Notes: a model not told the origin generated them from the letters alone. DNA of 64,000 nt from an uncultured Burkholderiales bacterium (GCA_903932865.1 CAIZHQ010000015.1:124001-188000), one strand, 5' to 3'. Counted from the first letter of the stretch, positions 1 through 12,394 are shown. Program-made: numbers and translations.

Positions 1-1292
1 TGCTGGCCAAAAGCATCGCAGGTGAGGCCAAAGTGCCGTTTTTCAGCATTTCTGGTTCAGATTTTGTAGAGATGTTTGTGGGTGTAGGTGCTTCCCGTGT
101 TCGCGACATGTTCGAAAACGCCAAAAAGAACGCACCATGCATCATTTTCATTGACGAAATCGATGCGGTCGGCCGTCAACGTGGCGCAGGTTTGGGCGGC
201 GGCAACGACGAGCGCGAGCAAACCCTCAACCAGATGCTGGTGGAGATGGATGGCTTTGAAACCAATCTGGGTGTGATCGTTGTGGCGGCCACCAACCGGC
301 CCGATATTCTCGATGCCGCATTGTTGCGCCCCGGTCGTTTTGACCGTCAGGTCTATGTGACCTTGCCCGACATCCGTGGCCGTGAGCAAATTTTGAATGT
401 GCACATGCGCAAGGTGCCGATTGGCCAAGACGTGAATGCGGCCGTGATCGCCCGTGGCACGCCCGGGATGAGCGGTGCCGATCTGGCTAACCTGTGCAAC
501 GAAGCGGCCTTGATGGCGGCACGTCGCAACGCCCGCGTGGTGGAAATGGTCGACTTCGAAAAAGCCAAGGACAAGATCCTGATGGGCCCCGAGCGCAAAA
601 GCATGGTCATGCCAGAGGAAGAGCGGCGCAACACGGCATATCACGAAGCAGGTCATGCCCTCATCGGCAATCTGCTGCCCAAGTGTGATCCCGTGCACAA
701 GGTCACGATCATTCCCAGGGGCCGAGCCTTGGGCGTGACCATGAGCTTGCCCGAGAAGGACCGCTACAGTTTCGACAAGGAGTTCATGCTCAACCAGATC
801 AGCATGCTGTTTGGTGGCCGCATTGCCGAAGAAGTCTTCATGAACCAGATGACCACGGGTGCGAGCAACGATTTCGAGCGTGCCACCTCCATCGCCCGCG
901 ACATGGTCATGCGTTACGGCATGACCGATGCCCTGGGCCCGATGGTCTATGCCGAAAATGAAGGCGAAGTGTTCCTGGGCCGTTCGGTCACCAAGACCAC
1001 CAACATGAGCGAGTCCACCATGCAAAAAGTGGACTTGGAGGTGCGCCGCATCATCGACGAGCAGTACAACTTAGCGCGCCGTTTGATCGAGGAACACAGT
1101 GCCCAAATGCATGCCATGGCCAAGGCCTTGCTCGAGTGGGAAACCATCGACAAAGATCAGATCGCCGACATCATGGCGGGTCGCGATCCTTTGCCACCAA
1201 AGGATTGGTCACCGCGCACGCCTCCCTCGGGTGGCAGCAGCGGTGGTGGCACGCCGGTTGTTCAACCTGAGCCTGCTACCACGGCGGCCTGA
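1..1292 (+). CDS. ftsH: ATP-dependent zinc metalloprotease FtsH (5' end outside window)
   Basis: Membrane-anchored AAA+ protease that degrades misfolded membrane proteins and regulatory proteins. The reading frame is already open at base 3, so the N-terminal membrane segments and Walker A motif lie upstream. Visible are the pore region (FVGVGASR), Walker B ([11 protein letters not shown]), the SRH arginine-finger region ([18 protein letters not shown]) and the zinc site HEAGH at 642-656. The last 30 or so residues are a Pro/Gly/Ser-rich tail, usual for the family. folP and glmM follow as in many proteobacteria, but a strong terminator separates ftsH from them. Identity is certain; only the 5' end is missing. 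Confidence 0.97.
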   Translation, partial: LAKSIAGEAKVPFFSISGSDFVEMFVGVGASRVRDMFENAKKNAPCIIFIDEIDAVGRQRGAGLGGGNDEREQTLNQMLVEMDGFETNLGVIVVAATNRPDILDAALLRPGRFDRQVYVTLPDIRGREQILNVHMRKVPIGQDVNAAVIARGTPGMSGADLANLCNEAALMAARRNARVVEMVDFEKAKDKILMGPERKSMVMPEEERRNTAYHEAGHALIGNLLPKCDPVHKVTIIPRGRALGVTMSLPEKDRYSFDKEFMLNQISMLFGGRIAEEVFMNQMTTGASNDFERATSIARDMVMRYGMTDALGPMVYAENEGEVFLGRSVTKTTNMSESTMQKVDLEVRRIIDEQYNLARRLIEEHSAQMHAMAKALLEWETIDKDQIADIMAGRDPLPPKDWSPRTPPSGGSSGGGTPVVQPEPATTAA

Positions 1293-1318
1293 TCGCGTGG
1301 GCGATGCCAGTCTAACAA

Positions 1319-1343
1319 CGGGGCCTTCGGGCCCCGTTTTTCT
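1319..1343 (+). terminator. Rho-independent terminator after ftsH
   Basis: Perfect 7-bp stem (CGGGGCC / GGCCCCG) closed by a TTCG tetraloop and followed by five T residues. It lies 27 bp after the ftsH stop codon. An upstream in-frame ATG of folP at 1344 sits immediately after the T-run, so that ATG is an unlikely translation start. Confidence 0.9.
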
Positions 1344-1385
1344 ATGGCGGCCCCTTTTGGGTTTTATTTGAAAGTCACTTGTTGC

Positions 1386-2240
1386 ATGCATTGGCAAACT
1401 ACACGTTTTAAGCTGGACCTCACGCGCCCTTGGGTCATGGGCATCGTCAACCTGACGCCAGACTCGTTTTCGGATGGTGGGCAGCATGCGCAGGGTTCAC
1501 AGGCCTTGCAGCATGCCGAGCGGTTGTTGCGCGATGGTGCAGGCATTTTGGACGTGGGGGCGGAGTCCACTCGACCCGGTGCTCAAGCCGTGCCGCTGGA
1601 AGACGAGTTGGCGCGTTTGATGCCATTTTTGCGAGAGGCCGTGCGCTGGCAGGTTCCGATATCGGTGGACACTTACAAGCCTGAGGTGATGCAGGCGGTT
1701 CTGGATTTAGGAGTTGACATCGTGAACGACATCTGGGCTCTGCGCCAACCAGGTGCCGAGCGCGTGGTGGTGGCCCATCCATCGTGCGGCATGTGTTTGA
1801 TGCACATGCACCGTGACCCGCAGACCATGCAACTCGAAACCATGAGCGGCGACGTCGTTTCCGATGTCAAGCTCTTTTTGCAAGCGCGCATGCAAAGTCT
1901 CTTGGCGCAAGGCGTTGATGCAGCCCGTTTGGTGCTCGATCCAGGCATTGGGTTTGGCAAAACGGTGATGCAAAACTTCGAATTGCTGGCCCACCAAGCA
2001 AAATGGATGCTGGAGGGACGTCCCGTCATGTCGGCTTGGTCGCGAAAGTCGTCTTTGGGAGCCGTGCTGAACCAAGATGGCGTCATTCCCCAGCCCTCTG
2101 AGCGCTTGTCGGCCAGTTTGGCTGCGGCTTTGCTGTCCGTAGAACGGGGTGCCCGCCTGGTTCGTGTGCACGATGTCAAGGCCACGGTGGACGCCTTGAA
2201 AGTCTGGCAAGCAGTCCAAACAGCTGCAGCTGAAAAATGA
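1386..2240 (+). CDS. folP: Dihydropteroate synthase
   Basis: Condenses 6-hydroxymethyl-dihydropterin diphosphate with p-aminobenzoate in folate synthesis; it is the sulfonamide target. From the ATG at 1386 the protein has 284 residues. Family signatures are present: NLTPDSFSDGG near residues 21-31, DVGAESTRPGA near 60, DPGIGFGK near 195 and SRKSSLG near 225. The frame is open back to an ATG at 1344, but that codon abuts the ftsH terminator and would add residues unlike the family, so 1386 (MHWQTTRF) is preferred. glmM follows 84 bp downstream. Confidence 0.95.
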   Translation: MHWQTTRFKLDLTRPWVMGIVNLTPDSFSDGGQHAQGSQALQHAERLLRDGAGILDVGAESTRPGAQAVPLEDELARLMPFLREAVRWQVPISVDTYKPEVMQAVLDLGVDIVNDIWALRQPGAERVVVAHPSCGMCLMHMHRDPQTMQLETMSGDVVSDVKLFLQARMQSLLAQGVDAARLVLDPGIGFGKTVMQNFELLAHQAKWMLEGRPVMSAWSRKSSLGAVLNQDGVIPQPSERLSASLAAALLSVERGARLVRVHDVKATVDALKVWQAVQTAAAEK

Positions 2241-2263
2241 GCGCTGGCACTCTTTGCATGTCA

Positions 2264-2292
2264 GTGAGTTGGCTAGCCTTGACCGATAAAAT
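2264..2292 (+). promoter_or_regulatory. Candidate promoter for glmM
   Basis: A TAAAAT -10-like hexamer at 2287-2292 lies 33 bp before the glmM start. The -35 position 17 bp upstream (GTGAGT, 2264-2269) is poor, so this is a weak call. A good ribosome-binding site (AAGGA, 2313-2317) sits 7 nt before ATG 2325. Confidence 0.3.
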
Positions 2293-2324
2293 CAGGCTAC
2301 TCATTATAAAAAAAGGATCAATGC

Positions 2325-3653
2325 ATGGCGCGTCAATATTTCGGGACAGACGGCATTCGCGGCACTGTAGGGCAAAGCCCCATCACCCCCGACTTCATCT
2401 TGCGCTTGGCTCACGCTGTCGGCCGTGTCTTGAAGACCCAAGAACCCCATCCTGTGGTGTTGATTGGCAAGGACACCCGCATTTCAGGGTACATGCTCGA
2501 AAGTGCTCTGGAGTCGGGCTTCAATTCTGCGGGGGTGGACGTGGTCTTGCTCGGGCCTGTGCCAACCCCCGCTGTGGCTTACCTGACCCGGGCGCAGCGT
2601 GCCTCCTTGGGCGTCGTCATCAGTGCCAGTCACAACCCGTTTGCCGATAATGGGATCAAATTCTTCAGCGCTCAAGGCCGAAAATTGTCTGACCTCTGGG
2701 AGGAAACTGTGGAGGCCAGGTTGCTGGAGGACCCGCTTTGGGTGGACTCGGCCGCCCTTGGCAAGACCCGGCGCTTGGACGACGCGGCTGGCCGCTACAT
2801 CGAATTTTGCAAAAGCACGTTCTCCAACGACCTGACCCTCAAGGGCCTGAAGATCGTGGTCGATGCCGCCCATGGGGCGGCCTACCAGATCGCGCCCAAG
2901 GTCTTTCACGAGTTGGGTGCCGAGGTGGTTGCCATCGGTTGTGCCCCCGATGGCTTGAACATCAACAAAGGCGTGGGCGCAACCCACCCCGATGCGCTGG
3001 TGCAGGCGGTCAAGGACCACCGTGCCGATTACGGCGTGGCACTGGACGGTGATGCAGACCGCCTGCAGATGGTGGATGCAACGGGTCGCTTGTTCAATGG
3101 TGACGAAATGTTGTACCTGATGGTCGCTGACCGCTTGGCCCGTGACGAGGCCGTGCCCGGTGCAGTGGGTACTTTGATGACCAACCTTGCAGTGGAACTG
3201 GCTCTCAAGCGGCGCGGCGTTCAATTTGTACGGGCCAAAGTGGGAGATCGCTACGTGTTGGAAGTCTTGCACGACAAAGGCTGGTTACTCGGTGGCGAGG
3301 GCTCGGGGCATTTGCTGGCCCTGGACAAGCACACCACGGGTGACGGTCTCATCAGCGCCTTGCAGGTGCTACAAGCCTGTGTGGGCAGCGGTCAGAACAT
3401 CGCTCAGTTGCTCGAAGGTGTCAGTCTCTTTCCGCAAACCTTGATCAATGTGCGCTTGACGCCAGGATTTGATTGGCAAGCCCATGCCCCTTTGTGGTCT
3501 GCCAAACAGGCGGTCGAGGTCGAATTGGGCGATTCCGGGCGGGTTTTGATTCGCGCCAGTGGCACCGAGCCCTTGGTTCGTGTCATGGTGGAGGCGCGTG
3601 ATGCGGAGCAATCGCGTGAATGTGCTGAACGGATTGCGTCAACCTTGGCATGA
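2325..3653 (+). CDS. glmM: Phosphoglucosamine mutase
   Basis: Interconverts glucosamine-6-phosphate and glucosamine-1-phosphate for UDP-GlcNAc, peptidoglycan and LPS synthesis. The 442-residue length is typical. The N-terminus (YFGTDGIRG) is the family signature. The phosphoserine loop SASHNP lies near residue 101, the Mg2+ site DGDADR near residue 240, and the C-terminal phosphate-binding loop [12 protein letters not shown] near 405-420. AAGGA at 2313-2317 supports the ATG at 2325. It is convergent with ppsR, and no clear hairpin terminator is visible in the 100-bp gap. Confidence 0.97.
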   Translation: MARQYFGTDGIRGTVGQSPITPDFILRLAHAVGRVLKTQEPHPVVLIGKDTRISGYMLESALESGFNSAGVDVVLLGPVPTPAVAYLTRAQRASLGVVISASHNPFADNGIKFFSAQGRKLSDLWEETVEARLLEDPLWVDSAALGKTRRLDDAAGRYIEFCKSTFSNDLTLKGLKIVVDAAHGAAYQIAPKVFHELGAEVVAIGCAPDGLNINKGVGATHPDALVQAVKDHRADYGVALDGDADRLQMVDATGRLFNGDEMLYLMVADRLARDEAVPGAVGTLMTNLAVELALKRRGVQFVRAKVGDRYVLEVLHDKGWLLGGEGSGHLLALDKHTTGDGLISALQVLQACVGSGQNIAQLLEGVSLFPQTLINVRLTPGFDWQAHAPLWSAKQAVEVELGDSGRVLIRASGTEPLVRVMVEARDAEQSRECAERIASTLA

Positions 3654-3756
3654 CGAACCCTGAATTGTCCAGTTCCCCAGCTGCTTGGGCGAGCCTGCAG
3701 GTGCACGCTTGACCCTTGTGGTGGGGCATGTCCGAGGTCCTGGGGGGCGTATTTAT

Positions 3757-4578
3757 TCAGTAGATCAGTCGGTCCGGCTTGATCTCTTGCAAGATCGTGG
3801 TGGCGATTTCTTCGATGGACTTGGTGGTTGTAGACAACCAGCGGATGCCTGATCGGCGCATCATCGCCTCGGCTTCCGAGACTTCCATGCGGCAATTGTC
3901 CAGGCTGGCGTAACGCGAGTTGGGGCGGCGCTCCGTGCGGATTTCGGACAGACGCTCCGGCTGGATGCTCAGACCAAAGATTTTCGAGCGATGCGGCATG
4001 AGCGCTGGCGGCAACTGTTTGCGTTCAAAGTCTTCCGGGATCAAGGGGTAGTTGGCCGCTTTCAAGCCGTGCTGCATGGCCAGATAAAGGCTGGTGGGAG
4101 TTTTGCCGCTGCGGCTGACGCCCACCAAAATGACATCCGCCGACTCCAGATCGCGATTGGATTGACCGTCGTCGTGCGCCAGCGAAAAATTGATGGCTTC
4201 AATCCGGTCGTGGTATTCCTTGCTTTTGCTCACGTCTGAAAAACGGCCCACTCGGTGGTGCGACTTGATGCCCAATTCGTTCTCCAGCGGGTTCACGAAG
4301 GTGCCGAACATGTCCAACAGCATGCCTTGGCAATGCTCTTGCAACACCTTCAAAACTTCCATGTTCACCAGGGTGGTGAACACAATCGGCTTGGTGCCTT
4401 CGGCTTCGGCCGTGTGGTTGATTTGCCGAACGGCCTGGTGTGCCTTGTCGATGGTATCGGTGAACGGCAGGCGCACATGCCGACTTTTCATGTCGAATTG
4501 GGCCAAGATGGCATTGCCAAAAGTTTCGGCCGTGATGCCGGTGCCATCGGAGATGAAAAAAACAGTGCGTTTGGGCAT
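3757..4578 (-). CDS. ppsR: PEP synthase regulatory protein (kinase/pyrophosphorylase, DUF299 family)
   Basis: Bifunctional ADP-dependent kinase and Pi-dependent pyrophosphorylase that inactivates or reactivates phosphoenolpyruvate synthase by threonine phosphorylation. The N-terminus ([16 protein letters not shown]) and the P-loop-like [15 protein letters not shown] near residue 150 are diagnostic. The frame reaches a TTG at 4596, but the ATG at 4578 (MPKRTVFF) gives 273 residues, the usual length. It is divergently arranged with its target ppsA, and the roughly 145-bp gap probably holds both promoters. This divergent pairing supports the functional call. Confidence 0.95.
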   Translation of the reverse strand: MPKRTVFFISDGTGITAETFGNAILAQFDMKSRHVRLPFTDTIDKAHQAVRQINHTAEAEGTKPIVFTTLVNMEVLKVLQEHCQGMLLDMFGTFVNPLENELGIKSHHRVGRFSDVSKSKEYHDRIEAINFSLAHDDGQSNRDLESADVILVGVSRSGKTPTSLYLAMQHGLKAANYPLIPEDFERKQLPPALMPHRSKIFGLSIQPERLSEIRTERRPNSRYASLDNCRMEVSEAEAMMRRSGIRWLSTTTKSIEEIATTILQEIKPDRLIY

Positions 4579-4723
4579 GCTTGCAATGGATTTCAAATGA
4601 AGGGTCCCACAAGACCCCTAGAATCAGTCGATTATCCATCGACGTCCTCTCGGGGTTTCACTCAAAGAACAATATAAACCCTGACCTGCGCACTGGAGCC
4701 CGACTTTAACTTTGGAGCTTTGC

Positions 4724-7114
<2,391 letters not shown>

Positions 7115-7147
7115 GCCTGCGGTCTCCCTCAAGATCAGGACAAGGTG

Positions 7148-9274
7148 ATGAGCCAATCTGTCGAGGTTGCTATGTCTTCTGCTTACCGCTGGCGATTGCA
7201 CCGCAATGTCCTGATTTATGTGGTGTTTCTTCTGAGTTTGATCGGGGTGATGGCCTGGGCTGAGCGCTCAGGGCTGTCACGCAACTTGATCGGCCCGATC
7301 TTCTTGTTCAGCACGGTCATGATCTACGCGCTCATCGGAATCGCGGGCAGAACCACGAACGAGGACGAGTATTACGTGGCCGGTCGACGCATCCCGGCCA
7401 TGTACAACGGCATGGCCACGGCTGCAGACTGGATGAGCGCAGCTTCTTTCATCAGTCTGGCTGGCGCGCTTTACCTGCAAGGCTTCTCAGGAAGTGGCAA
7501 TCAGCCAGGGGGGCTGGCCTATGTGATCGGCTGGACGGGTGGCTTTTGCTTGGTGGCCTTTTTGATCGCTCCTCAACTGCGTGCCATGCGCTTGTATACC
7601 TTGCCCGACTACTTCGATCAGCGTTATGGTGGTCGCTGGCCCCGAGTGATTGCTGCATTGGCCTCGGTGCTGTGCTCATTCACTTATGTGGTGGCCCAGA
7701 TTTACGGCATTGGACTGATCGCTTCTCGACTGACCGGTGTGCAATTTGAAATCGGTATTTTGCTGGGCTTGGGAGGTGTTTTGCTTTGCTCCTTTCTGGG
7801 GGGGATGCGGGCCATCACCTGGACTCAGGTGGCGCAGTACATCATGCTGCTGCTGGCTTTTCTCATTCCGGTGTCCTGGCTGTCCTACAAGCAACTTGGC
7901 AACCCTGTAGCGACTTGGGCCTATGGTGCCCAGCTGTCGGCCATTGCCAGCATCGAAAAGCGCCTGATGGACGATCCGGCCGAACTGGAAGTGCGCCGTG
8001 AATACGCGCAAAGGGCCAAACTCTTTGCTTCGCGGTTGCAGGACGTGGACGCGGCCATGGTCGAACTGCGCCAAGATTTAGAAGAAAAAATTCGCCTCCT
8101 CAAAGCACAGGGTGCCGACTTTGCCACCATTGCCCAGGTACGCCGTGAGTTGCTGGCTGTGCCTAACGACCCCTCTGCTGCCCGCGAGCTTTGGACCCGC
8201 GCCATGCACGACAACCTTGAGCGGGCGAGGCCTTTGGGCGGCATGCCCCCTCACACACAGGCTTTCACAGGCGAGCCCGGAGGTGGGCTGGCCCAAGAGA
8301 AATTGTTCAGCGAGTCGCGCCTGAATTTTCTAGCCCTGGTGTTTTGCCTGATGATTGGCACAGCAGGATTGCCGCATTTGTTGACCCGCTTTTACACCTC
8401 GCCTTCAGTTGCCGAAACGCGCAGCTCCGTGGCCTGGTCCTTGTTTTTCATCGGCCTGATTTACCTGAGTGTGCCTGCCTTGGCAGTGCTGGTGAAGTTC
8501 GAGGTGCTCAACACCTTGGTAGGCAGCAGCTTTGCCGACTTGCCCAGCTGGATGGCGCAGTGGGCCAGGTTGGACTCGGCCTTGCTGTCGTTTTCGGACG
8601 TCAACGGCGACGGTGTTTTGCAACTGGGTGAGCTCAAGCTCGGGGCGGACATGATCATGTTGGCCACGCCCGAATTGGGTGGGATGCCGTTTGTGGTGTC
8701 TGGATTGGTGGCAGCCGGTGGGCTGGCAGCCGCTTTGTCGACAGCCGATGGTTTGTTGTTGACGATCAGCAACGCCTTGGTGCGCGACATGCGGCCCAAT
8801 GGTGTCAATGGCCCAAAGTCTTCGGAGGGCCGGGTGATCTTGTCCAAGTTCGCTTTGCTGGCTGTAGCCATGTTGGCAGCGGTGGTCGCGGCTTTCAAGC
8901 CCGCAGAAATCCTGGCCTTGGTGTCGGCCTCTTTTTCGCTGGCAGCCTCTGCCTTCTTTCCAGGTATGGTGCTGGGGATGGCCTGGCAGCGGGTGCATCG
9001 TGCGGCGGTGGTGCTGGGCATGCTGTCGGGTTTGGGGGTGACCATTTTTTATATGGTGGTCAATGCCCCTGGTATCCGCCATTTTTGGGAGTTGGACCCC
9101 TATGGCGGTTTGTGGTGGGGCATTCAGCCCTTGTCCGCAGGCGTTTTTGGGGTCCCTGTTGGTTTTGCGGTCATGGTGCTGGCCACCTGGCTCATCCCTG
9201 AGCACCTGATGGGTCGAAACCCTCGTTCACAGGCATCTCAGGCCGACTCGTCCAACCACTATCCTGGACTGTGA
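7148..9274 (+). CDS. Sodium:solute symporter, large VC_2705-type subfamily
   Basis: Inner-membrane SSS-family transporter of 708 residues with about 13 predicted hydrophobic helices. The N-terminal half has classic SSS sequence (EYYVAGRRIPAMYNGMA, ADWMSAASFISLAG, YTLPDYFDQRYGG). A long hydrophilic insert at about residues 270-390 and the overall layout match the large VC_2705-type symporters related to ActP. A canonical EF-hand loop (DVNGDGVLQLGE) occurs at residues 484-495. The small DUF4212 partner often encoded next to such genes is absent here. A GTG directly precedes ATG 7148. Position after ppsA suggests uptake of pyruvate, lactate or acetate, which is inference only. Confidence 0.85.
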   Translation: MSQSVEVAMSSAYRWRLHRNVLIYVVFLLSLIGVMAWAERSGLSRNLIGPIFLFSTVMIYALIGIAGRTTNEDEYYVAGRRIPAMYNGMATAADWMSAASFISLAGALYLQGFSGSGNQPGGLAYVIGWTGGFCLVAFLIAPQLRAMRLYTLPDYFDQRYGGRWPRVIAALASVLCSFTYVVAQIYGIGLIASRLTGVQFEIGILLGLGGVLLCSFLGGMRAITWTQVAQYIMLLLAFLIPVSWLSYKQLGNPVATWAYGAQLSAIASIEKRLMDDPAELEVRREYAQRAKLFASRLQDVDAAMVELRQDLEEKIRLLKAQGADFATIAQVRRELLAVPNDPSAARELWTRAMHDNLERARPLGGMPPHTQAFTGEPGGGLAQEKLFSESRLNFLALVFCLMIGTAGLPHLLTRFYTSPSVAETRSSVAWSLFFIGLIYLSVPALAVLVKFEVLNTLVGSSFADLPSWMAQWARLDSALLSFSDVNGDGVLQLGELKLGADMIMLATPELGGMPFVVSGLVAAGGLAAALSTADGLLLTISNALVRDMRPNGVNGPKSSEGRVILSKFALLAVAMLAAVVAAFKPAEILALVSASFSLAASAFFPGMVLGMAWQRVHRAAVVLGMLSGLGVTIFYMVVNAPGIRHFWELDPYGGLWWGIQPLSAGVFGVPVGFAVMVLATWLIPEHLMGRNPRSQASQADSSNHYPGL

Positions 9275-9283
9275 TATTCAGGC

Positions 9284-9289
9284 TATAAT
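9284..9289 (+). promoter_or_regulatory. Candidate -10 element for the rpsF-priB-rpsR-rplI operon
   Basis: Perfect TATAAT preceded by GGC, 81 bp upstream of the rpsF ATG and just after the symporter stop codon. No good TTGACA-like -35 is visible at 16-18 bp spacing, so activity rests mainly on the -10. The implied leader is roughly 70 nt. Confidence 0.55.
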
Positions 9290-9369
9290 GATGGGCTTCG
9301 CCTTGCTGCACCCCGACAGACGCTGGGGGCAGCTATTCCAACCATTTGGGTTAACCTCAAGGAGTCTCA

Positions 9370-9735
9370 ATGCGTCATTACGAAATCATTTTGCTGATCC
9401 ATCCCGATCAGTCTGAACAAGTGCCGGCCATGCTCGAGCGCTACAAAGGCATGATCACTGCCGGCGGTGGCCAGATCCACCGTGTTGAAGACTGGGGCCG
9501 CCGCCAGTTGGCTTACCAGATCAACAAACTGGGCAAAGCCCACTACCTTTGCGTGAACATCGAAGCCGACCAAGCCGTGATGGCTGAACTCGAGCACGCC
9601 TTCAAGTTCAACGATGCCGTGCTGCGTCACCTGACTGTGCTGAAGAAAAAAGCCGACACCGGTCCTTCTTCGATGATGAAGACGGTCGAGCGCGAAGAAG
9701 CACGTAAGTCACAACAAGCCGAATTCGCCGCTTGA
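9370..9735 (+). CDS. rpsF: 30S ribosomal protein S6
   Basis: Binds the central domain of 16S rRNA together with S18. At 121 residues it has the typical start [15 protein letters not shown] and the conserved [15 protein letters not shown]. The strong ribosome-binding site AAGGAG lies just before the ATG. It is the first gene of the conserved S6-PriB-S18-L9 operon. Confidence 0.97.
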   Translation: MRHYEIILLIHPDQSEQVPAMLERYKGMITAGGGQIHRVEDWGRRQLAYQINKLGKAHYLCVNIEADQAVMAELEHAFKFNDAVLRHLTVLKKKADTGPSSMMKTVEREEARKSQQAEFAA

Positions 9736-9752
9736 CACGTGCCTGCTGAGGA

Positions 9753-10040
9753 GTGAACCGTACCGAATTGAAAGCCTGTATTGCCGAGCACGCCGCTTTG
9801 CGATACACCCCCGCTGGTTTGCCTGCTCTGGATTTGATTCTGGAACACGCCTCTGAAGTACAAGAGGCCGGGCAAATGCGAAAAGTCCAGTTAAAACTTC
9901 GCGCCTTGGCCATCGGGTCATTGGCCGAAAGACTGAGCAAACAAGCGGTAGGCAGTGTCTGGACGTTTCAAGGCTTTTTGGCCACCCCTCGACAAGGCAA
10001 AAGTGTCGTGTTGCACATTCAAGAGTTTCAGCAAGATTAA
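9753..10040 (+). CDS. priB: Primosomal replication protein N (PriB)
   Basis: Single-strand DNA-binding OB-fold protein that bridges PriA and DnaT during replication restart. The 95-residue product carries the family pattern [18 protein letters not shown] near residues 14-31. The earliest possible start is GTG 9753, because an in-frame TGA lies at 9747-9749. The only AGGAG overlaps the first base of that GTG (9749-9753), so initiation may depend on coupling to rpsF, whose stop is 17 bp upstream. Gene position between rpsF and rpsR confirms the identity. Confidence 0.92.
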   Translation: MNRTELKACIAEHAALRYTPAGLPALDLILEHASEVQEAGQMRKVQLKLRALAIGSLAERLSKQAVGSVWTFQGFLATPRQGKSVVLHIQEFQQD

Positions 10041-10054
10041 TTTCAGGAGGCCCT

Positions 10055-10336
10055 ATGGCCACGTTCAAAAAATTCAACAAAGACAAGCGCCCTAAGCGCA
10101 ACACCCAGTCACTGCTGTTCAAGCGCAAGCGTTTTTGCCGCTTCACAGTCACTGGCGTCGAAGAAATCGACTACAAAGATGTAGACACCCTGCGTGACTT
10201 CATCGCCGAAAACGGCAAAATCATCCCTGCACGTCTGACTGGCACCCGTGCCATTTTCCAGCGTCAGCTCAACACCGCCATCAAGCGCGCACGCTTTTTG
10301 GCCATGTTGCCCTACACCGACCAGCACAAAGTCTAA
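10055..10336 (+). CDS. rpsR: 30S ribosomal protein S18
   Basis: Small basic ribosomal protein of 93 residues that pairs with S6 on 16S rRNA. Family signatures RKRFCRFT and the region [16 protein letters not shown] are clear. AGGAGG at about 10044-10049 gives a strong ribosome-binding site. It lies between priB and rplI with short gaps, as in related genomes. Confidence 0.97.
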   Translation: MATFKKFNKDKRPKRNTQSLLFKRKRFCRFTVTGVEEIDYKDVDTLRDFIAENGKIIPARLTGTRAIFQRQLNTAIKRARFLAMLPYTDQHKV

Positions 10337-10347
10337 GGAGTCCAACC

Positions 10348-10800
10348 ATGCAAATCATTCTGCTCGAAAAGGTTGTGAACCTGGGTAATCTGGGCGATAT
10401 CGTCAAAGTCAAGGACGGCTACGCTCGCAATTTTCTGATCCCCCAAGGTCGTGCACGCCGCGCGACCGAAGCCAACAAGGCCGAGTTTGAAGCTCGCCGT
10501 GTTGAATTGGAAAAAGCCGCTGCCGTCAAATTGGCCGAAGCCCAAGCCCAAGGCGAGAAATTGTCAGGCCTGGTGGTGAAACTGTCGCAAAAAGCCGGTG
10601 TGGATGGCCGTTTGTTTGGTTCGGTGACCAACCACGACATTGCGGATGAGCTGAACAAGCAAGGCTACAAGCTGGTCAAGTCACAGATTCGCATGCCCCA
10701 CGGCCCCATCAAGGTGGTGAGCGACTCCTCCGTGTCGGTGGCATTGCACACCGACGTTGTGGTGGAAGTGACCGTGACGGTGTACGGCGAAACAGCCTGA
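10348..10800 (+). CDS. rplI: 50S ribosomal protein L9
   Basis: Ribosomal protein of 150 residues. The N-terminal domain has [17 protein letters not shown] and [13 protein letters not shown], followed by the long central helix (about residues 40-75) and the C-terminal rRNA-binding domain ([13 protein letters not shown]). AAGGAG lies 8 nt upstream of the ATG. It is the last gene of its operon and is followed immediately by a terminator. Confidence 0.97.
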   Translation: MQIILLEKVVNLGNLGDIVKVKDGYARNFLIPQGRARRATEANKAEFEARRVELEKAAAVKLAEAQAQGEKLSGLVVKLSQKAGVDGRLFGSVTNHDIADELNKQGYKLVKSQIRMPHGPIKVVSDSSVSVALHTDVVVEVTVTVYGETA

Positions 10801-10816
10801 TTTTTATTGCGCCCTG

Positions 10817-10853
10817 AAAAGCCGTCTGGCCTTGTGCTTGACGGCTTTTTTTA
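10817..10853 (+). terminator. Rho-independent terminator after rplI
   Basis: Ten-base arms AAAAGCCGTC (10817-10826) and GACGGCTTTT (10840-10849) pair perfectly around a 13-nt loop, with T residues continuing to 10851. It closes the ribosomal protein operon and separates it from dnaB. Confidence 0.9.
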
Positions 10854-10906
10854 TTGAAAGCGCCGCGATCTGATTTTTACAGGACTGCACACCGGATCCG
10901 CAGAGC

Positions 10907-10927
10907 TTATCCACAGCTTTATCCCAA
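10907..10927 (+). promoter_or_regulatory. DnaA box plus weaker second box upstream of dnaB
   Basis: TTATCCACA at 10907-10915 is an exact match to the consensus DnaA-binding nonamer. TTATCCCAA at 10919-10927 matches it at 7 of 9 positions in the same orientation. They lie 49-69 bp upstream of the dnaB start, after the rplI terminator, where a dnaB promoter must be. DnaA control of dnaB is an inference from position. Confidence 0.6.
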
Positions 10928-10975
10928 ACTTGCAGCGTTTTTGCGACTACCATGGTCTTTTGAGGCCTTACACCA

Positions 10976-12394
10976 ATGTCCGTCGTTTTTGCTCCTTCCT
11001 TGAACACCTTTAACGCTGACCAGTCTGGCGACAACCTGGTGGCCAAGCTCCGCGTGCCGCCGCATTCGATAGAAGCGGAGTCCAGTGTTCTGGGCGGCTT
11101 GTTGCTGGACAACGGCGCTTGGGACCGTGTGGGGGATTTGCTGGTTGACAACGACTTTTACCGGCACGAACACAAGCTGATTTATGCAGCCATTGGGGCA
11201 CTGGTCAATGCGTCCAAACCTGCCGATGTCATCACTGTGAATGAGCAGTTGCAAAACCAGGGGAAGGCGGAGGAAATGGGTGGCCTTGGCTACCTGAATT
11301 CTCTGGCGCAGTACGTGCCCAGCGCGAGCAATATCCGCCGCTATGCTGAGATCGTGCGCGAGCGCTCGATTCTGCGCAAACTGGTGTCTGCCAGCGATGA
11401 GATCGCGACCAACGCCTTCAATCCCCAGGGTAAGGCGATTGACCGCATCCTGGACGAGGCCGAGCAAAAAATCTTCAACATCGGTGAAGAAGGCTCGCGC
11501 ATGAAGCAGGGCTTTCAGTCGATGGACACGCTGGTGGTGGAGTTGCTCGACCGCGTGCAGGAGATGGCCAACAACCCCAACGACATCACCGGGGTCCCCA
11601 CAGGTTTCTACGACCTGGACCGTATGACCTCGGGCTTGCAGCCCGGGGACATGGTGGTGCTGGCGGCACGACCTTCCATGGGTAAAACGGCTTTTGCGAT
11701 CAACATCGCCGAGCATGTAGCCTTGAACGAGGGCTTGCCAGTGGCGGTGTTTTCGATGGAAATGGGTGCATCGCAGTTGGCGGTCCGTGTGGTGGGCTCG
11801 ATTGGTCGCATCGATCAAGGCCATTTGCGCACAGGCAAACTCAGCGATGACGAGTGGCCACGCCTGACCGAGGCCATTGAAAAATTGCGTACCGTGTCTT
11901 TGCACATCGACGAAACGCCAGGTCTGACGTCGTCTGAATTGCGGGCCAATGCCCGGCGTCTGGCACGCCAGTGCGGCAAGCTGGGACTGATTGTGGTGGA
12001 CTATTTGCAGCTGATGAGTGGCTCGGGCGGCTCGGGGGGTGACAACCGCGCCACCGAGTTGGGTGAAATTTCGCGGGGTCTGAAAATGCTGGCCAAAGAG
12101 TTGCAGTGCCCGGTGATTGCCTTGTCGCAGTTGAACCGCAGTGTCGAGCAACGAACCGACAAACGCCCCATGATGAGCGACTTGCGTGAGTCCGGTGCCA
12201 TCGAGCAGGATGCCGACATCATCATGTTCATTTACCGCGACGATTACTACAACAAGGAATCCAAAGATCCCGGCGTGGCTGAAATCATCATCGGCAAGCA
12301 GCGTAACGGTCCCACAGGCACGGTCCGCCTCACTTTCTTGAAGAACCTGACGCGTTTTGAAAGCCTGGCGTCGGGCCTGAGCGACGATTACTGA
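10976..12394 (+). CDS. dnaB: Replicative DNA helicase DnaB
   Basis: Hexameric 5'-3' helicase at the replication fork. The 472-residue product has the N-terminal primase-interacting domain (PPHSIEAESSVLGGLLLD) and a RecA-like C-terminal domain with Walker A ARPSMGKTAF near residue 232. It also shows VVDYLQLM (Walker B) and RSVEQRTDKRPMMSDLRESG. GAGG at 10962-10965 lies 10 nt before ATG 10976. A perfect DnaA box lies upstream. It is convergent with the phoH2-like gene across only 21 bp. No intein or frameshift is seen. Confidence 0.97.
   Translation: MSVVFAPSLNTFNADQSGDNLVAKLRVPPHSIEAESSVLGGLLLDNGAWDRVGDLLVDNDFYRHEHKLIYAAIGALVNASKPADVITVNEQLQNQGKAEEMGGLGYLNSLAQYVPSASNIRRYAEIVRERSILRKLVSASDEIATNAFNPQGKAIDRILDEAEQKIFNIGEEGSRMKQGFQSMDTLVVELLDRVQEMANNPNDITGVPTGFYDLDRMTSGLQPGDMVVLAARPSMGKTAFAINIAEHVALNEGLPVAVFSMEMGASQLAVRVVGSIGRIDQGHLRTGKLSDDEWPRLTEAIEKLRTVSLHIDETPGLTSSELRANARRLARQCGKLGLIVVDYLQLMSGSGGSGGDNRATELGEISRGLKMLAKELQCPVIALSQLNRSVEQRTDKRPMMSDLRESGAIEQDADIIMFIYRDDYYNKESKDPGVAEIIIGKQRNGPTGTVRLTFLKNLTRFESLASGLSDDY

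Noticed and set aside
1344..1385. Upstream ATG extending FolP by 14 residues
   Set aside because: It directly follows the ftsH terminator T-run and adds non-conserved residues; ATG 1386 fits the family.
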